From positions 137,039,106-137,103,105 of the forward strand of contig NC_090447.1 of the NCBI RefSeq assembly GCF_031143425.1: 64,000 nt of DNA, given 5' to 3'. Under the pieces are notes generated by a model. It did not search any database. It was not told the origin of the DNA and worked only from the letters and a program-made list of their open reading frames with translations. Source of the stretch: Pleurodeles waltl. Lineage: Eukaryota > Chordata > Amphibia > Caudata > Salamandridae. Below are positions 1-11,071 of this stretch, piece by piece. A program made the translations under genes and the position numbers. The stretch's first letter is position 1; each line of letters opens with the position of its first letter.

Positions 1-90
1 TTGTTTCTGTGTGTGACATATTGTGCATGGGTGTGTTGCCCTCTTTGGTTGGATTTGTCCTGGAAGCTTTTCCTCGTGAGAGTTGTTATT
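1..90. repeat. Left arm of an exact inverted repeat (partner 704-793)
   Basis: Bases 1-90 are the reverse complement of 704-793: position 1 pairs with 793 and position 90 with 704, and I see no mismatch. The right arm lies in the gene A intron region of Harbinger copy 1. The match stops sharply at 90/704 and continues past the window on the left. It could be a reversed copy of the same element abutting here or a local inverted duplication; the left flank would decide. Confidence 0.9.
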
Positions 91-560
91 AAACAAGAGA
101 GGTTCTTAAACAAGAACCTTGTAAACATAAGGTTAATTCATACATTAACTCTGTAGCCTTGCCGACTTCCACGGGAACGGTCTACTATCAAACTCTTCGA
201 GTAAACCTTGACAATATTTATCCGTTTTCTGTAATATAATCTTCAAATGTAATTTTACCTCATAGGAGTTTCTGTTCTCTCCACACAGCTGATTCCTGTC
301 AGACCTCAGTTGAAGTGCAAGGCTTCCAGCTAGAGAGCTCGTAACCTAGCAACCAACCGATTGCAAGACTAGAACTGTAACTAACCTTCAGGACTCACAG
401 TGGCCATCTTGGATCTTCTCTTCTTGATTCTTCCTTTGAAATAAGCGCAAGATTACTCTGCAAACCTTCTTCCAGTTTGGGCTTTGCTGTCTCCACTGAG
501 GATATCTCTTTGCTTTTCTCATGCACTTCTTTGATTTGACTTGGCAAGTTTGTGTGGTCA
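91..560. other. Unclassified insert between the inverted-repeat arms
   Basis: This stretch does not match the other Harbinger copies. Just inside the left edge there is a short palindrome (ggttcttaaacaagaacc, about 109-126). On the minus strand 395-583 reads a 62-residue Lys/Glu-rich tail, which could be the end of a retroelement frame, but no family motif is visible. I cannot assign it. Confidence 0.35.
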
Positions 561-818
561 TGACACACACACCCCACCATCACAACCCACTCATCCCAAT
601 GTCAAGCTCTGCATGCAACACCAATGCACTGACACCCATCACAGACCTGCATGGGCACCTATCACCACAGCATGCACACTGGAGAGAATCATCTAGCCCA
701 CCAAATAACAACTCTCACGAGGAAAAGCTTCCAGGACAAATCCAACCAAAGAGGGCAACACACCCATGCACAATATGTCACACACAGAAACAATAACACA
801 GCATTTAGATCCCCACAG

Positions 819-1643
819 GTAACCCAGCAAATGTCATGGGTGAAGAGGTGCCAGCAGCATCAAGTCCACCCACAGAAGAGGCCCACAGTGATGACAGCAG
901 CTCTGGTCACCTGGATCTGGATGACAAACCTGGCCCATCTGGGACCTCTGGACAGTGGGTTACCCAGGCACACACTCACACCACCAGAGAGCCTCCCCCC
1001 TCAGGAAACCCCACCACAGCACCCACCCAATGGGCCCATACCTCTGTCCCCAGGACACGTCAATAAGCTGTGTGTCCACCACTACAGGGAACCCAGGCCA
1101 CCCCACTAACAAAGGACAATCAGGGACCTGGGGTCAGTGGCAGTGGGCACACGGTTCAGGGGACAGAGGCACAGGACAACAGGGAAGCTGGGAGGACTGC
1201 TCTGTGCCAGGGGAGGAGAAGCCCAGGGAACCGACCCTCCAGGAGGCACTCACCGCAATCCTGGGAGCATACCAACATTCCCAGGATACGCTTGGCCAGA
1301 TTCTGGGCAAGTTGCAGGAGAACATGCTGCTGCAGGGGGACAGTACCTGGGGATCAGGGAGGACGTGAAGGCCATTAACACCACCCTGTTCTCCATTGCA
1401 GGGGTGCTGGCAGGCGTGGCCAACAGTATGAGGGAGGCAGTGGCACACCACCGGGCCCCTGACACTAGCCAAACCACTGAACAGCCCTCCACTTCCGCTG
1501 CCGCAAGTGAACAGAAGGCCCTGACACAGGACCAACAGGCCACCAGCACCCCTCCCCCTGCAGAAGGAGAACCACCCCGCAAACGTTCTCTCCGATCCAG
1601 GAAGAAGCCAGAGACTATTGCTAAGACCCCCGCCAGGAAATAA
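819..1643 (+). pseudogene. Harbinger gene A (Myb/SANT-like) exon 2, frameshifted
   Basis: This is homologous to exon 2 of gene A at 19904-20703. It begins after a CAG acceptor (816-818). The acidic start (EEAHSDDSSSG) runs in one frame to 1066, then the frame is lost. The C-terminal half, including an EVKAINTTL helix segment and the basic tail PPRKRSLRSRKK, reads in another frame to the TAA at 1641-1643. The basic tail is probably the nuclear localisation signal. A polyadenylation signal AATAAA follows at 1829-1834. The DNA-binding exon is missing. Confidence 0.85.
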
Positions 1644-2129
1644 GACTCTCCTGATTGTCACCCTTGTGTCCTACTCTGTCACCATGTACACCTTGAACTG
1701 CCATTGCTCCCCCTCCTGTGCCTCCTTGGACAATGCACCTGTACTACAAATAGACTGGACTCTACCCTGGACTTTCCTCCATCATCAACCCAGCCCATTG
1801 CACTACCCCCTCTAGTTCAGAGCACTGCAATAAACACACTTTGATAAAATACAATTATGGTATATGTCAAATATTTTCAAAATGTATTTGTTAAACCAGG
1901 TTCAAACATTGCAATTCAACTGTACAGTAATGTTTACATTGGAAAGACCTGTAGTTGGCTGCACTGATCACACCAGGAGCAATAGTGGGGCACCACCATC
2001 TGCAAAAAGAGATGCCAAAGGGTACAGTAAGTGGGCATAGAAGTAGAAATACACAGCCTGCCAGTGACAATGTCACACATCAAACTGTCAATTATATGTG
2101 TATTAACACTGTTTTACCTATGTCTCATT

Positions 2130-2990
2130 GGAAGTATTGACAAATAATTGCACTTCTGTTGTCCTCATCCTCATCCGCTGCCTCCTCATCTTCGCTGTCC
2201 ACAGGATCCATCTCCAGCCTCCTCCTCTTGCAGAAAAGGCACCTGGCGACCCAAGGTAAGGTTGTGCAACATACAGCATGCCACGATGATCTGGCAGACC
2301 TTCTTGGGTGAGTAGCACAGGGATCCACCTGTTAGATGGAGGCCACAAAACCTGGCCTTCAGGAGGCTGAAGGTCCTCCTTATAATCTTTCTTGTTCGCC
2401 CATGTGCATCATTGTAACGTTCCTCTGCCCTGGCATTCCTCACAGGGGTCAGTAACCATGAGATGTTGGGGTAACTAGAGTCACCTGCAAATATTGACGG
2501 ACAACTGTTAGCCACACACTCACCTTTAGGGCCCACACCATACACCATCATCCACAGGGTGGGAACCAGGGCTCATCTATTAGCCACACCCTGTGCGTCT
2601 GGAGTTGGGCCATCACATTTGGGATGCTGCTATTCCTCAGGATAAAGGCATCATGCACAGACCCAGGATACTTTGCGTTGACGTGGGAGATGTATTGGTC
2701 CACCAGGCACACCATCTGGACATTTATGGAGTGAAAACTCTTTCAATTTCTGAACACCTGTTTATTTCGCCGGGGGACACAAATGCTATATGTGTTCCAT
2801 CGATTGCCCCAATGATGTAGGGGATATGTCCCATTGTATAGAAGTCAGCTTTCACTGTGGCCAAATCCTCCACCTTGGGGAAAACGATGTAGCTGCACAT
2901 GTGTTTAATCAGGGCAGACAACACTATGGTCAGCACTATTGAGAACATTGGCTGTGACATTCCTGCTGCCAAGCCCACTGTCAGTCAGAA
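2130..2990 (-). pseudogene. Harbinger DDE nuclease, broken
   Basis: Two blocks on the minus strand match the intact nuclease at 21187-22164. The upstream block (2724-2978) carries the first catalytic aspartate in IGAIDGTHIAF. The downstream block (2186-2551) carries the second aspartate segment as GDSSYPNISWLLTP and continues to HGRTRKIIRRTFSLLKARF, where the catalytic glutamate (IER in the intact copy) reads IRR. The blocks lie in different frames with stops between them, and the N-terminus is not recognisable. The replaced glutamate and the frameshifts make this copy catalytically dead. Confidence 0.9.
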
Positions 2991-3633
2991 AGAGCCACTC
3001 GCAAGGAAATGGAGTACTGATAGGACTTGCAGAAGGGGGGGATCCTGGTGGGGTGACGGTTAGCAGATATTAGGCCAGGATCCAATTAGGCACATAGCTC
3101 TGTTATTGTGGCCCTGTCAAGTCTATGTACCAGGGGTCTGTACACAGGGTATGTTTCCATCTCCTATTCATCCGCAGCGGTTGCAATCTATGGGGCAAAA
3201 GAGTGAGCAGCTGGTCATTATCTCTACATTCCAACCACTGCAGTTCAATGCATATTGTGATTGTCACATTATTTTTTTGGAGATGTCCAAAATAGTGCAC
3301 TTGTGTACTGTGACACAGTTAGGATCCATGGCCTGCACCCCGCCCCCCTGAAATGGCATCCGCCTGTCCTGTATGGAGGGACAGGTTGAAATTAGGTAAT
3401 TCCGCTGACGTTGTGCGCCATTGCGGGAGGTGGTCGAGAACCGCCGTGAAACTCCTCATTGGTTATTATTGGGCCCTATGGGGTACAGTGGCCAATGGTG
3501 ATGTACGCCGGCAGTGACGGTACGCACAGCCGTGGACTTGACCGCCATTTTCTGTGCACTCACTTGCTACCTGACCTTCAACAGGAGAGGACCTACACTG
3601 AAAGTGATGTTGTGAACTGTGTCTAGAACCGAC

Positions 3634-6435
3634 CATGGCTCGTGTTACTGGGGAAAGTGCCCCTGTCTTCATCTCGGCAGAGTTGGAGCGACTGGTGGAT
3701 GGGGTCCTACCCCAGTACTGACTGTTGTATGGTCCTCCAGACTAACAGGAGAGTACACTGTGAGTACGATGCATGGGGCGTGAATGCATAGAGTGCTGTG
3801 TGTGAAGGCCTCATATGGGGGGGTTGGTGGATGGGCCCTGGGCCGTGTAGAGCATATATGGTGGACCATGTCTGTGCTAATGGGGATGGGAAGTGGCATG
3901 GTGGGCCATGAGTGTAACAGGCAGGAAAGTCGGACTAATACCTTTCCCTGTGCCTATTTCCCTGCAGGTCAGTGCCCATCAAAAGAAGGGTATGTGGCGT
4001 GTCATCGCCAAGGACGTGCGGACCTTGGGGGGTCTATGGCAGGCGGAGCACAGACTGTAGGAAACAGTGGGAGGACCTGAGACACTGGGCACTGAAGACT
4101 GCAGAGGCCCAGCTAGGGATGGCCTCCCAATGAGGAAGGGGTGCCCGTCGAACCATGACCTCCCTGATGGCCTGCATACTGGCAGAGGCCTATCCGGAGC
4201 TAAATGGGCACTTCGGGGCATCACAGCAGCCACAAGGGGGTGAGTACAGTGCCCTAATTTACAATTACGCCTGGTGGGGTGGTATCCGGGTGGGGGTCCT
4301 GTGTATGCCTCTAGGCCAGGCCTGGCATTGCAGAGTAGGTCCCATGTTGTGCAGGATTCTGATGTGAAAGTCCTCCAACCAAACTAGTAGGCGTCCACTA
4401 CTGGGCAGGGGTCTGTGGGTCTCAGGTATGCTGGAATTTGCATTAGATGTCTTTATCCATGGGCTTGTGACTAGCATTGTGACTGCTAGTGCATTGCCTA
4501 ATGTGTAGGGCTGTTCCCTCTGTGTGAGTGTGTTGTGTACGCCAACAGTGGTGTTGGTGCTGCCATTGACCAAGTATGTCCTTTGTCTCTTCATCCCCCC
4601 TTTTTGTTTTGTCACCCTGTCCATATGTGCATAAGCATCATCTGGCGGAGAAGCAGAGGCACCGTCAGCGGAGGGAGCTGCATCCCACAGGACCCAGGAG
4701 GCCAAATTTACCAACGGTGAGGGAACCAGTGGGGTGGAGGGTGAGGGGAGTACCACGGCGGAGACTGGAGGGGACAGTTCGGACATGGATTCCTCCTCCG
4801 ATGGAAGCACTTAGTGGTGGCGAACACCTCTGTAACCACCCCAGCAACAGGTACAGCCGCCACCCCCGTACCAGCAACGCCCTCCCAGCAGCCCCTCAGT
4901 GAGTTGCCCGTGCCCGCTCACCCTGGAGGGTGGGCATCCCATTTGTCCCAAGCACCTTAGGCCCTGCCCCAGTTAGCCCTGCTGCCCTGGGTGAGGAGGC
5001 TCTTGACCTCCTGCGATCCATCTCTGTTTGGCAGTCAACCATTGTGAATGCCATCCAGGGGCTGGCAGCCCAAATACAACAGTCCAATGCATTTCTGGAG
5101 GGCATTCACACTGACTTGGCGGCCCAACAGAGATTAATCCAGGCTCTGGCCTCCTCTCTAATGACAGCCACTGTCCCTGTTTCCCCCCTCCCTCTCAAAA
5201 TTCCTCCACCCAATCCCATTCCCCTCAACCCCAACCTTTCCCAAGCACACAGGCAGAAGAGTAGGCACCCAGGAGAACACAGAAAAGTGGACATGGCAAA
5301 CACAGGCACCACACTTCATTCCACAAGCACTCACACAAACAACATCCAGACATACCAACATCCTCAATTTCCAGTGTGTCTCCCTCCTCCTCGTCCTCCA
5401 CCTCCCTCCCAGTTGTGTCTACACTCACACCTGCATGCACCACATCCTCATCCATTATCACCATCACCAGAACACCTATCAGTATACACACCTCACTGGC
5501 AGTCACCATCCCCCCCCTGTGTCCTCTCCCACTGTGTCTGTGCCCCCTCCTCCCAAAGTACACAAGAGCAAGCACTCAGACACCCAACAGCCATCCACCT
5601 CACAACAGCATCCAGCCCGTGCACCAAATGCAACAGACACCTCCTACCAGCACTCCCTCTTCCTCCACTCCCAAACCATCTCCCTCTTCCCGCCCCAATG
5701 TACCTAAGAAGCTTTTCCTTGCCAACATTGACCTCTTCCCTAGCCCTCCCCCCTCCCGTCCCTCACGTCAAGCCAGGGTGATCAATACCAAGGGAAGCAC
5801 CTCAGCCACCTTGTCAACGGGCACAGTAGTGTCCCCAGCTACTCCAGGTGGGAAAGGATCCCGGCCACCAGCCAGCCAGACGGAAAGGGTGCCTGCACCA
5901 CGTGCGTCAAGGAAGGGCAAGGAGTCAGCCCAAGCTGCAGGAAGGAAGGGCAAGGAGGCAGCCCCAGCTGCAGGAAGGAAGGGCCAGGGGCCTGCAACAG
6001 CAGGCAGTAGAGACAAGGGACCAGGTGCTGGGACTCAGTCGGAGCCCCCACCAACAACCATGGTGGTGCAGCCATCCGAGGCTGCACAGGATGGGCTGGA
6101 GCCTCCCCCCACCATTGCCAACACTGCCACCAACACCGCCCTCAGCAGCAGCAGCCCCAGTGGGCAGCCGTCCGAGGCTACAGGGGATGGGCTGAAGCCT
6201 CCCCCTACCACTGCCAGCACTGCCACCAGCAGCAGGCTGCAGGGGATGGGCTGGAGCCTCCCCCACCACTGCCAGAACCGCCACCAGCACCGCAATCAGC
6301 AGCAGCAGCCCCAGTGGGCAGCTGTCTGAGGCTGCAGGGGATGGGCTGGAGCCTCCCCCCACCACTGCCAGCTCCACCAGCAGCACCACCACTGCAACCA
6401 CTGAGCAGCCGTCACAGCCGGTGGACAGTGTGTAG
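3634..6435 (+). pseudogene. Harbinger gene C (second Myb/SANT-like protein), broken
   Basis: The three-exon layout of gene C (22593-25530) is kept. Exon 1 starts at 3634, with ELERLVDGVLPQY followed by an in-frame TGA. Exon 2 runs from about 3968 to 4250 and ends before a gtgagt donor; it has stops and frameshifts. Exon 3 starts near 4637 and runs to the TAG at 6433-6435. It encodes an LLRSISVWQ..IVNAIQGLAAQIQQSNAFLEGIH helical segment, then a long Pro/Ser/Thr-rich and Lys/Ala-rich tail, split over at least two frames. Intron 1 lacks the G-rich array found in copy 2. Confidence 0.85.
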
Positions 6436-6529
6436 TTCTGCGTCCATGAGCTGTTGTGTGGCCTAGCCCCTGCAAATCCTGGGAGTATGACACCCAGGTG
6501 AGAGACTGTGACCTTGCACTCCCCAAGAT

Positions 6530-6985
6530 CTGCATCACAGCGCACAATGCCCCCTTCAGAACCAGTGGAGAAGCCACCCACTCACCCCATCCTCCCAAGG
6601 ATGAAGCTCACTGGGCACGATGCCCCTTCCAGAACCAGTGGAGAAGCCATCCACTCACCCCACCCTCCCCAGGATGAAGCTCACTGGGCACAATGCCCCC
6701 TCTAGAGCCACAAGTGGAGAAGCCATCCACTCACCCCATCCTCTCCAGGATGAAGCTCACTGGGCACAATGCCCCCTCCAGAACCAGTGGAAAACCTATC
6801 CACTCACCCCATCCTTCCCAGGGCGAAGCTCACAAGGCACAATGGTGAGAGACTGTGACCTTGTACTCCACAAGATCTACATCACAGGGCACAATGCCCC
6901 CTCCAGAACCAGTGGAGAAGCCATCCACTCACCCCACCCTCCCCAGGATGAAGCTCACTGGGCACAATGCCCCCTCCAGAAGCAG
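6530..6985 (+). repeat. Subterminal tandem array, ~74-75-bp unit (copy 1)
   Basis: About five units share a 'gaagctcactgggcacaatg' core and a 'ccactcaccccaccctcccc' stretch. Unit starts near 6607, 6681 and 6756 give a 74-75 bp period. It lies downstream of gene C. The sequence is related to, but longer than, the arrays of the other two copies, and is partly broken by an insertion near 6845-6890. Confidence 0.85.
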
Positions 6986-7395
6986 TGAGCAAGTCACCCA
7001 CTTGAGAGACTGTGGCCTTGCACTCTCTAGGACAAAGCACAGGGCATGTTGCCCCCTCCATTATCAGTGGGCAAGTCACCTACTTGAGAGAATGTGGCCT
7101 TGCACTCCCCAGGACCAAGCACATGGCATGTTGTCCCCTCCATTGCCAGTGGGCAAGTCACCCACTTGAGAGACTGTGGCCTTGCACTCCCCAGGACCAA
7201 GCACATGGCATGTTGCCCACTCCATTGCCAGTGGGCAAGTCACCCACTTGAGAGACTGTGGCCTTGCACTCCCCAGGACCAAGCATAGGGCATGTTGCCC
7301 CTCCAGAGCATGTGGACAAGTCACCCACTTGATAGACTGTGGCCTTGCACTCCCCAGGACAGAGTGATGGGCATGTTGCCCTCTCCAGGTCCAGT
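6986..7395 (+). repeat. Subterminal tandem array, ~82-bp unit (copy 1)
   Basis: Five units start near 7008, 7092, 7172, 7254 and 7334. Each has the core CTGTGGCYTTGCNCTCCCCA followed by a gcaagtcacccacttgag segment. The same core is found in the 55/64-bp array of copy 2 and the 55-bp array of copy 3, so these arrays descend from one array but have been re-amplified with different unit lengths. Confidence 0.9.
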
Positions 7396-7811
7396 GGCGT
7401 TTTACCATCTTCTGGCTGAGCTGCCCCCCCATTCTCCGTCCCCCTGAGGTGCCTGGCTATTTTCGACCTGTTGCCCCTGCAGTGTTCTCTCCTGTTGTTG
7501 CAGGAGTGAGGTGGGGCCTTGGACTTTGTGATGTGGCCATGTGGCCCACGAACATTGAGGACTGGGCAGTGTCCCTTGATTTGTGAATATGTACATACTT
7601 TTTGATTCGGATGCACGTATTCCTACTATATTTATCTTATTACACTCTTTTTACTCTGTTTTAGTTTTCCTTTCATTATTCCTGAGGGGTACGGGGAAAA
7701 TATGTAATGTTACTGCATCTCCTTGTGTGTATGGTGTTGGGGTGGGGGTGTTGCATGTGTGTGTCACTCTCTTTTTCTCCCCTCCCCTGTGTGCTAAGCG
7801 ACAATACTCAC

Positions 7812-7892
7812 CGTGGCTGTCTTCGTGGCTCTGGGGTTCATACTGGAGCAAAACATAGAAGAGCATGGGGAACACTACAACTCGGGCTCCAT
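7812..7892 (-). pseudogene. Remnant of remote nuclease exon 1 (copy 1)
   Basis: On the minus strand an ATG (7892-7890) in the context GCCACCATGG begins MEPEL, then hits TAG at codon 6. The exon ends before GTGAGTA (7811-7805), the donor found at the same place in the other two copies. In copy 2 the same position reads an open 27-codon exon that joins the nuclease frame. The stop, and a one-base loss beside it, agree with decay of this copy. Confidence 0.6.
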
Positions 7893-8213
7893 GGTGGCAT
7901 GGTTCTTCCTTGAGTCTCCAGAGGTGAGTCGTTTCCCTTCTGTGCAGTGTTTCCACCAGGCTTTTGAAGCCATTGGTACCGCCACGGAAAAGGTGACAGA
8001 TTGATGTGTCATTATACAGTGGGCGGAACATTGTCTGGCTGTAGGCGGTTACCACAGTGGTGCCTGTTGATTTCGCCCTGGCGGTCGGTGTGTTAAAGTG
8101 GCTCTCTGTCCGAGCGGTTTCCGTCGTGGTCATAATTTCAAATTTATTACTGCGGGCCTCTTGGAGTTATTACCGCCACTATATCACCGACCGCCAGGGT
8201 TGTAATGAGGGCC

Positions 8214-10286
8214 ATAGTGCTACTACCCGGGAGCCCACTCATGCTAAAACCTACTATATGCTCACAACAATCTCAATCATACTACACTCATTCAACACCC
8301 AATCTACACACCAATAAAACCCAATTGATGTTCAAGACCAGAGGTGACCCATTACTGTCTCATAAAAAACAAATCATTCTGGCCAAAAGGTTTTCTTTAC
8401 ATTTCAATCAAATCAATTTCAATGCTCATATTTCTCTGATTCCATATTCACATGATATTTATGTATGACTAGCTGGTAAAAACGTACATTATTCACTCAT
8501 TTTTAGCCAATCCAATCTGCTGTCCATTTTGTTCCTTGTCTCGAGGTTAACAGAATTGAGCAGGAGCATTGATTAGGAAAAAAGATTATGGTATCTTAAA
8601 CTGAAAAGGGCATTACACTTTTGTTTCCCAGTATATTTTTTTAATTCAGTCAGGTCACAAAACTGCATTTTCTTCAGCACATCAAAAGAGCTTTTGTCTC
8701 TCATTAACTTTAGTAGAAAGATTCAAAGCTAACGGTGAGCAGGTTTCTGTGCTGACAGTTTGAATTTCTCAAGACACAGCACTCCTGGGCCATTCTCATG
8801 CATGATGATAGCAGCCAGGAGGCACCCCGTGAAGCCAAGTTAGTTTGCATGTGAGAACGTGGGGGCAGCACCATCCCCTTCTCCCAAAGCCTTGTGTTAA
8901 AGAGGAACACTGTGACCTCAGATGGTAAGGAGACTCAATCAACTCCTGAACAACTTTTCCTGCACCTAATGTTTCCCTGTATTGGAAGTGAATAAAGCGT
9001 GTTCATTTTTGAGAAAAATTATAGTTATCTCAAGTAATTATAATACATGCCTCTGCCATGGCCTTTGGCCATTACAATCATGGTGTTGTCAGAAGGGTCT
9101 GATCACCGAAAGTAGCCAGTGGCCACAACCTGCATCCAACCCCTTGCAGATGAGCTGTTTTTGTTTGCTCCTGCTGAACAGGCTCAATTTGTGTTTCCCT
9201 TCCTACAAGAGTACAAACAGGGAAGCAAAGGTCTGCTTCCACCCAGAAGAAGCATTTGTAAAGCTTCCACTGAGTAAGAGAAGATTGTTACAGGGAGCGA
9301 AAGCATGTTTGCTTCTACCTGGCAGAATTTTAAATAATGCTTCTGCCAGTTAGGAGTAGATATATGTTCCGTGGGACTCAGTATTAAGCTAGCTCTGGGG
9401 GATAAAGTTCTGGGGTCTTCACAGGCTCAGGGAGGAGGGCTGTGCAGCCCCACTCCCCTTGAAGTTTAGTTCAGCCTCAGGGGACTCGGAGCAGTTCCCC
9501 TCCCCTTATTTTACATCACAGCTTAGGAATGTTGCTGAAGCCTACCATAGGATCTGATAGGGGGCCATGCATCCCCCTGCCCAAAACTAATGTTTACCGC
9601 CACCCCCAGGCCATGGCCTACAGCAGGGGAGGTGGGGTTTTAATATTAGCACAGGAGCCAGTTCTTCTTAAAAAAATCAGCACATTTTCAGCACAATAAA
9701 AAAATCTGTTTTTGCCCCACGTGAGGTCCCTTTAGAAAAACCCCACCATCATGTCCAGGGGGTTGGGGTATCCCTATCCTGCACCCTTATGTCTTGAATC
9801 CTGAGCCTCCATCTCCTTGTTGATTAGGTGGCAGCCAATCAAATCTCAGCATGCGATCTGGTGGCCTAAGGATCCTCTGCGATGTGAAATAGGCAATATT
9901 TTAGCCTTACTTCTTCATAAACTACTAAATGGATTGATACCAAATCACAAAAAGCAGTCTTTGTGGACCAAGTTCTAGCTTTCTGCCAAATTTGGTGCAA
10001 ATATTTCAGGAATCTATGTTTCTATGGAAAAATGAAAGGAGAAAACATGTTATGCGACCCCCCCTTTTTTCTGTACCCCCACTTGAAGGATCAACCTGAA
10101 ATTTTCCCAGCGGGAGATTAGCTGCTGTTTTGAAAGTTTTGGGGTGGTCCGTCAAGTGAGGCGCACAAAAAAAAGGAGGTGTCATGAAACGTGTTTTCCC
10201 CATGCGTTTCCCTTAGGGTCTTTATTCACAACTACTGCCTGAACTGCTTAATGGAACTACACCAAATTTGGCAGAAAGCTAGATCT
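8214..10286. other. No gene recognised
   Basis: AT-rich to mixed sequence with stops in all frames and no recognisable protein. Around 9935-10015 and 10225-10285 two related stretches share 'ccaaatttggcagaaagcta'-type sequence in opposite orientation, which suggests the ends of an unclassified interspersed repeat. Confidence 0.5.
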
Positions 10287-10748
10287 TAGGCCCAGATTTA
10301 AGAGGGCCTAGCACCATTCGAGCGTCACATTATCATCATTTTTTTATGTTAATGTAGTGTTGGAAGGACAAAAACGGTGCTCCATATTTACAAAGTGGCT
10401 CAATGCTTGCATTGCATCACTTTATAACCCCTTACCCCACATTATGCCTACACCAGGCATAATGTATGCAAGGGGAGAGTTCTGGCGTTAGAGGGGGGCG
10501 AAAAAATGGAGCAAAAAACTCTAAGGCATTTCTTTGCGTCATTTTTATTGGCATGTTTAATGTCTGCTAAGAGCAGGCATTAAAGGGAGGCGTACAATTT
10601 TTTCAATGGGCTTTTGGGTTCTTTGCAGGATTAGCGTATTTTATTTTAATGCTAATCCTGCAAAGCGCTGAACTTGGTGGCATTAGGGGGGGCGCTAAGG
10701 AGCGCAAGAAAAGTGACTCTAGGTGCAGCGCCACTTTTCATTAATCTG
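10287..10748. mobile_element. Small non-autonomous DNA element (low confidence)
   Basis: The left end reads ggcccagatttaagagggcc and the right end caccacttttcattaatctg-like sequence, weak inverted versions of each other (GGCCCAGATTTAA against CAGATTAATGAAA). Inside are 'gcgctaaggagcgc'-type self-complementary stretches. No protein is encoded. I see no clear target-site duplication, so the boundaries are approximate. Confidence 0.4.
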
Positions 10749-11019
10749 TTGTCAGCATAGAGATTCCCCAATCCCATGGGACTGGTAGACATGTGTAAAA
10801 AGAGGAATTAATGGGCTAAAAATGCTGATATTTTTTTCCCCTTTCCCAAATCTGAAGATTGATACACATGTGGCAGAACAGTAAATCATGGACAGAAAAT
10901 GGGTAAAGAACATTCTGATATTTTTAAGATCCATGTATCCACCCGCATGGTTCAGCGTGGTCCCCCTTGTACATTTGCAGGTGGATCCGCAGATTTTTAC
11001 AAACATCAAAAGAATATAT

Positions 11020-11070
11020 GTATATACTCACACTCCCACTCAGACATAGAGACACTCTCACATCCAGTCA
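11020..11070. repeat. Minisatellite, left part (split by LINE 1)
   Basis: Short stretch of CACTC / GACACTCTCACATCCAG repeats directly before the LINE 1 monomers. The same repeat resumes at 16829, right after the LINE tail, so LINE 1 inserted into it. Confidence 0.75.
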
Positions 11071-11071
11071 T

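Larger units (their letters stand above)
560..8213 (+). mobile_element. Harbinger copy 1, decayed, left end missing
   Basis: The gene order is the same as in the complete copy at 18497-27558: gene A exon 2, nuclease on the minus strand, gene C exons 1 to 3, subterminal arrays, nuclease exon 1 and right terminal repeat. Homology starts inside the gene A intron at about 560, so the left terminal repeat and gene A exon 1 are absent. The right end reads ccgccagggttgtaatgagg then gcc, ending at 8213, and is followed by ATA, the same three bases that flank the other two full-type copies. All three genes are interrupted, so the copy should be inactive by itself. Confidence 0.9.
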
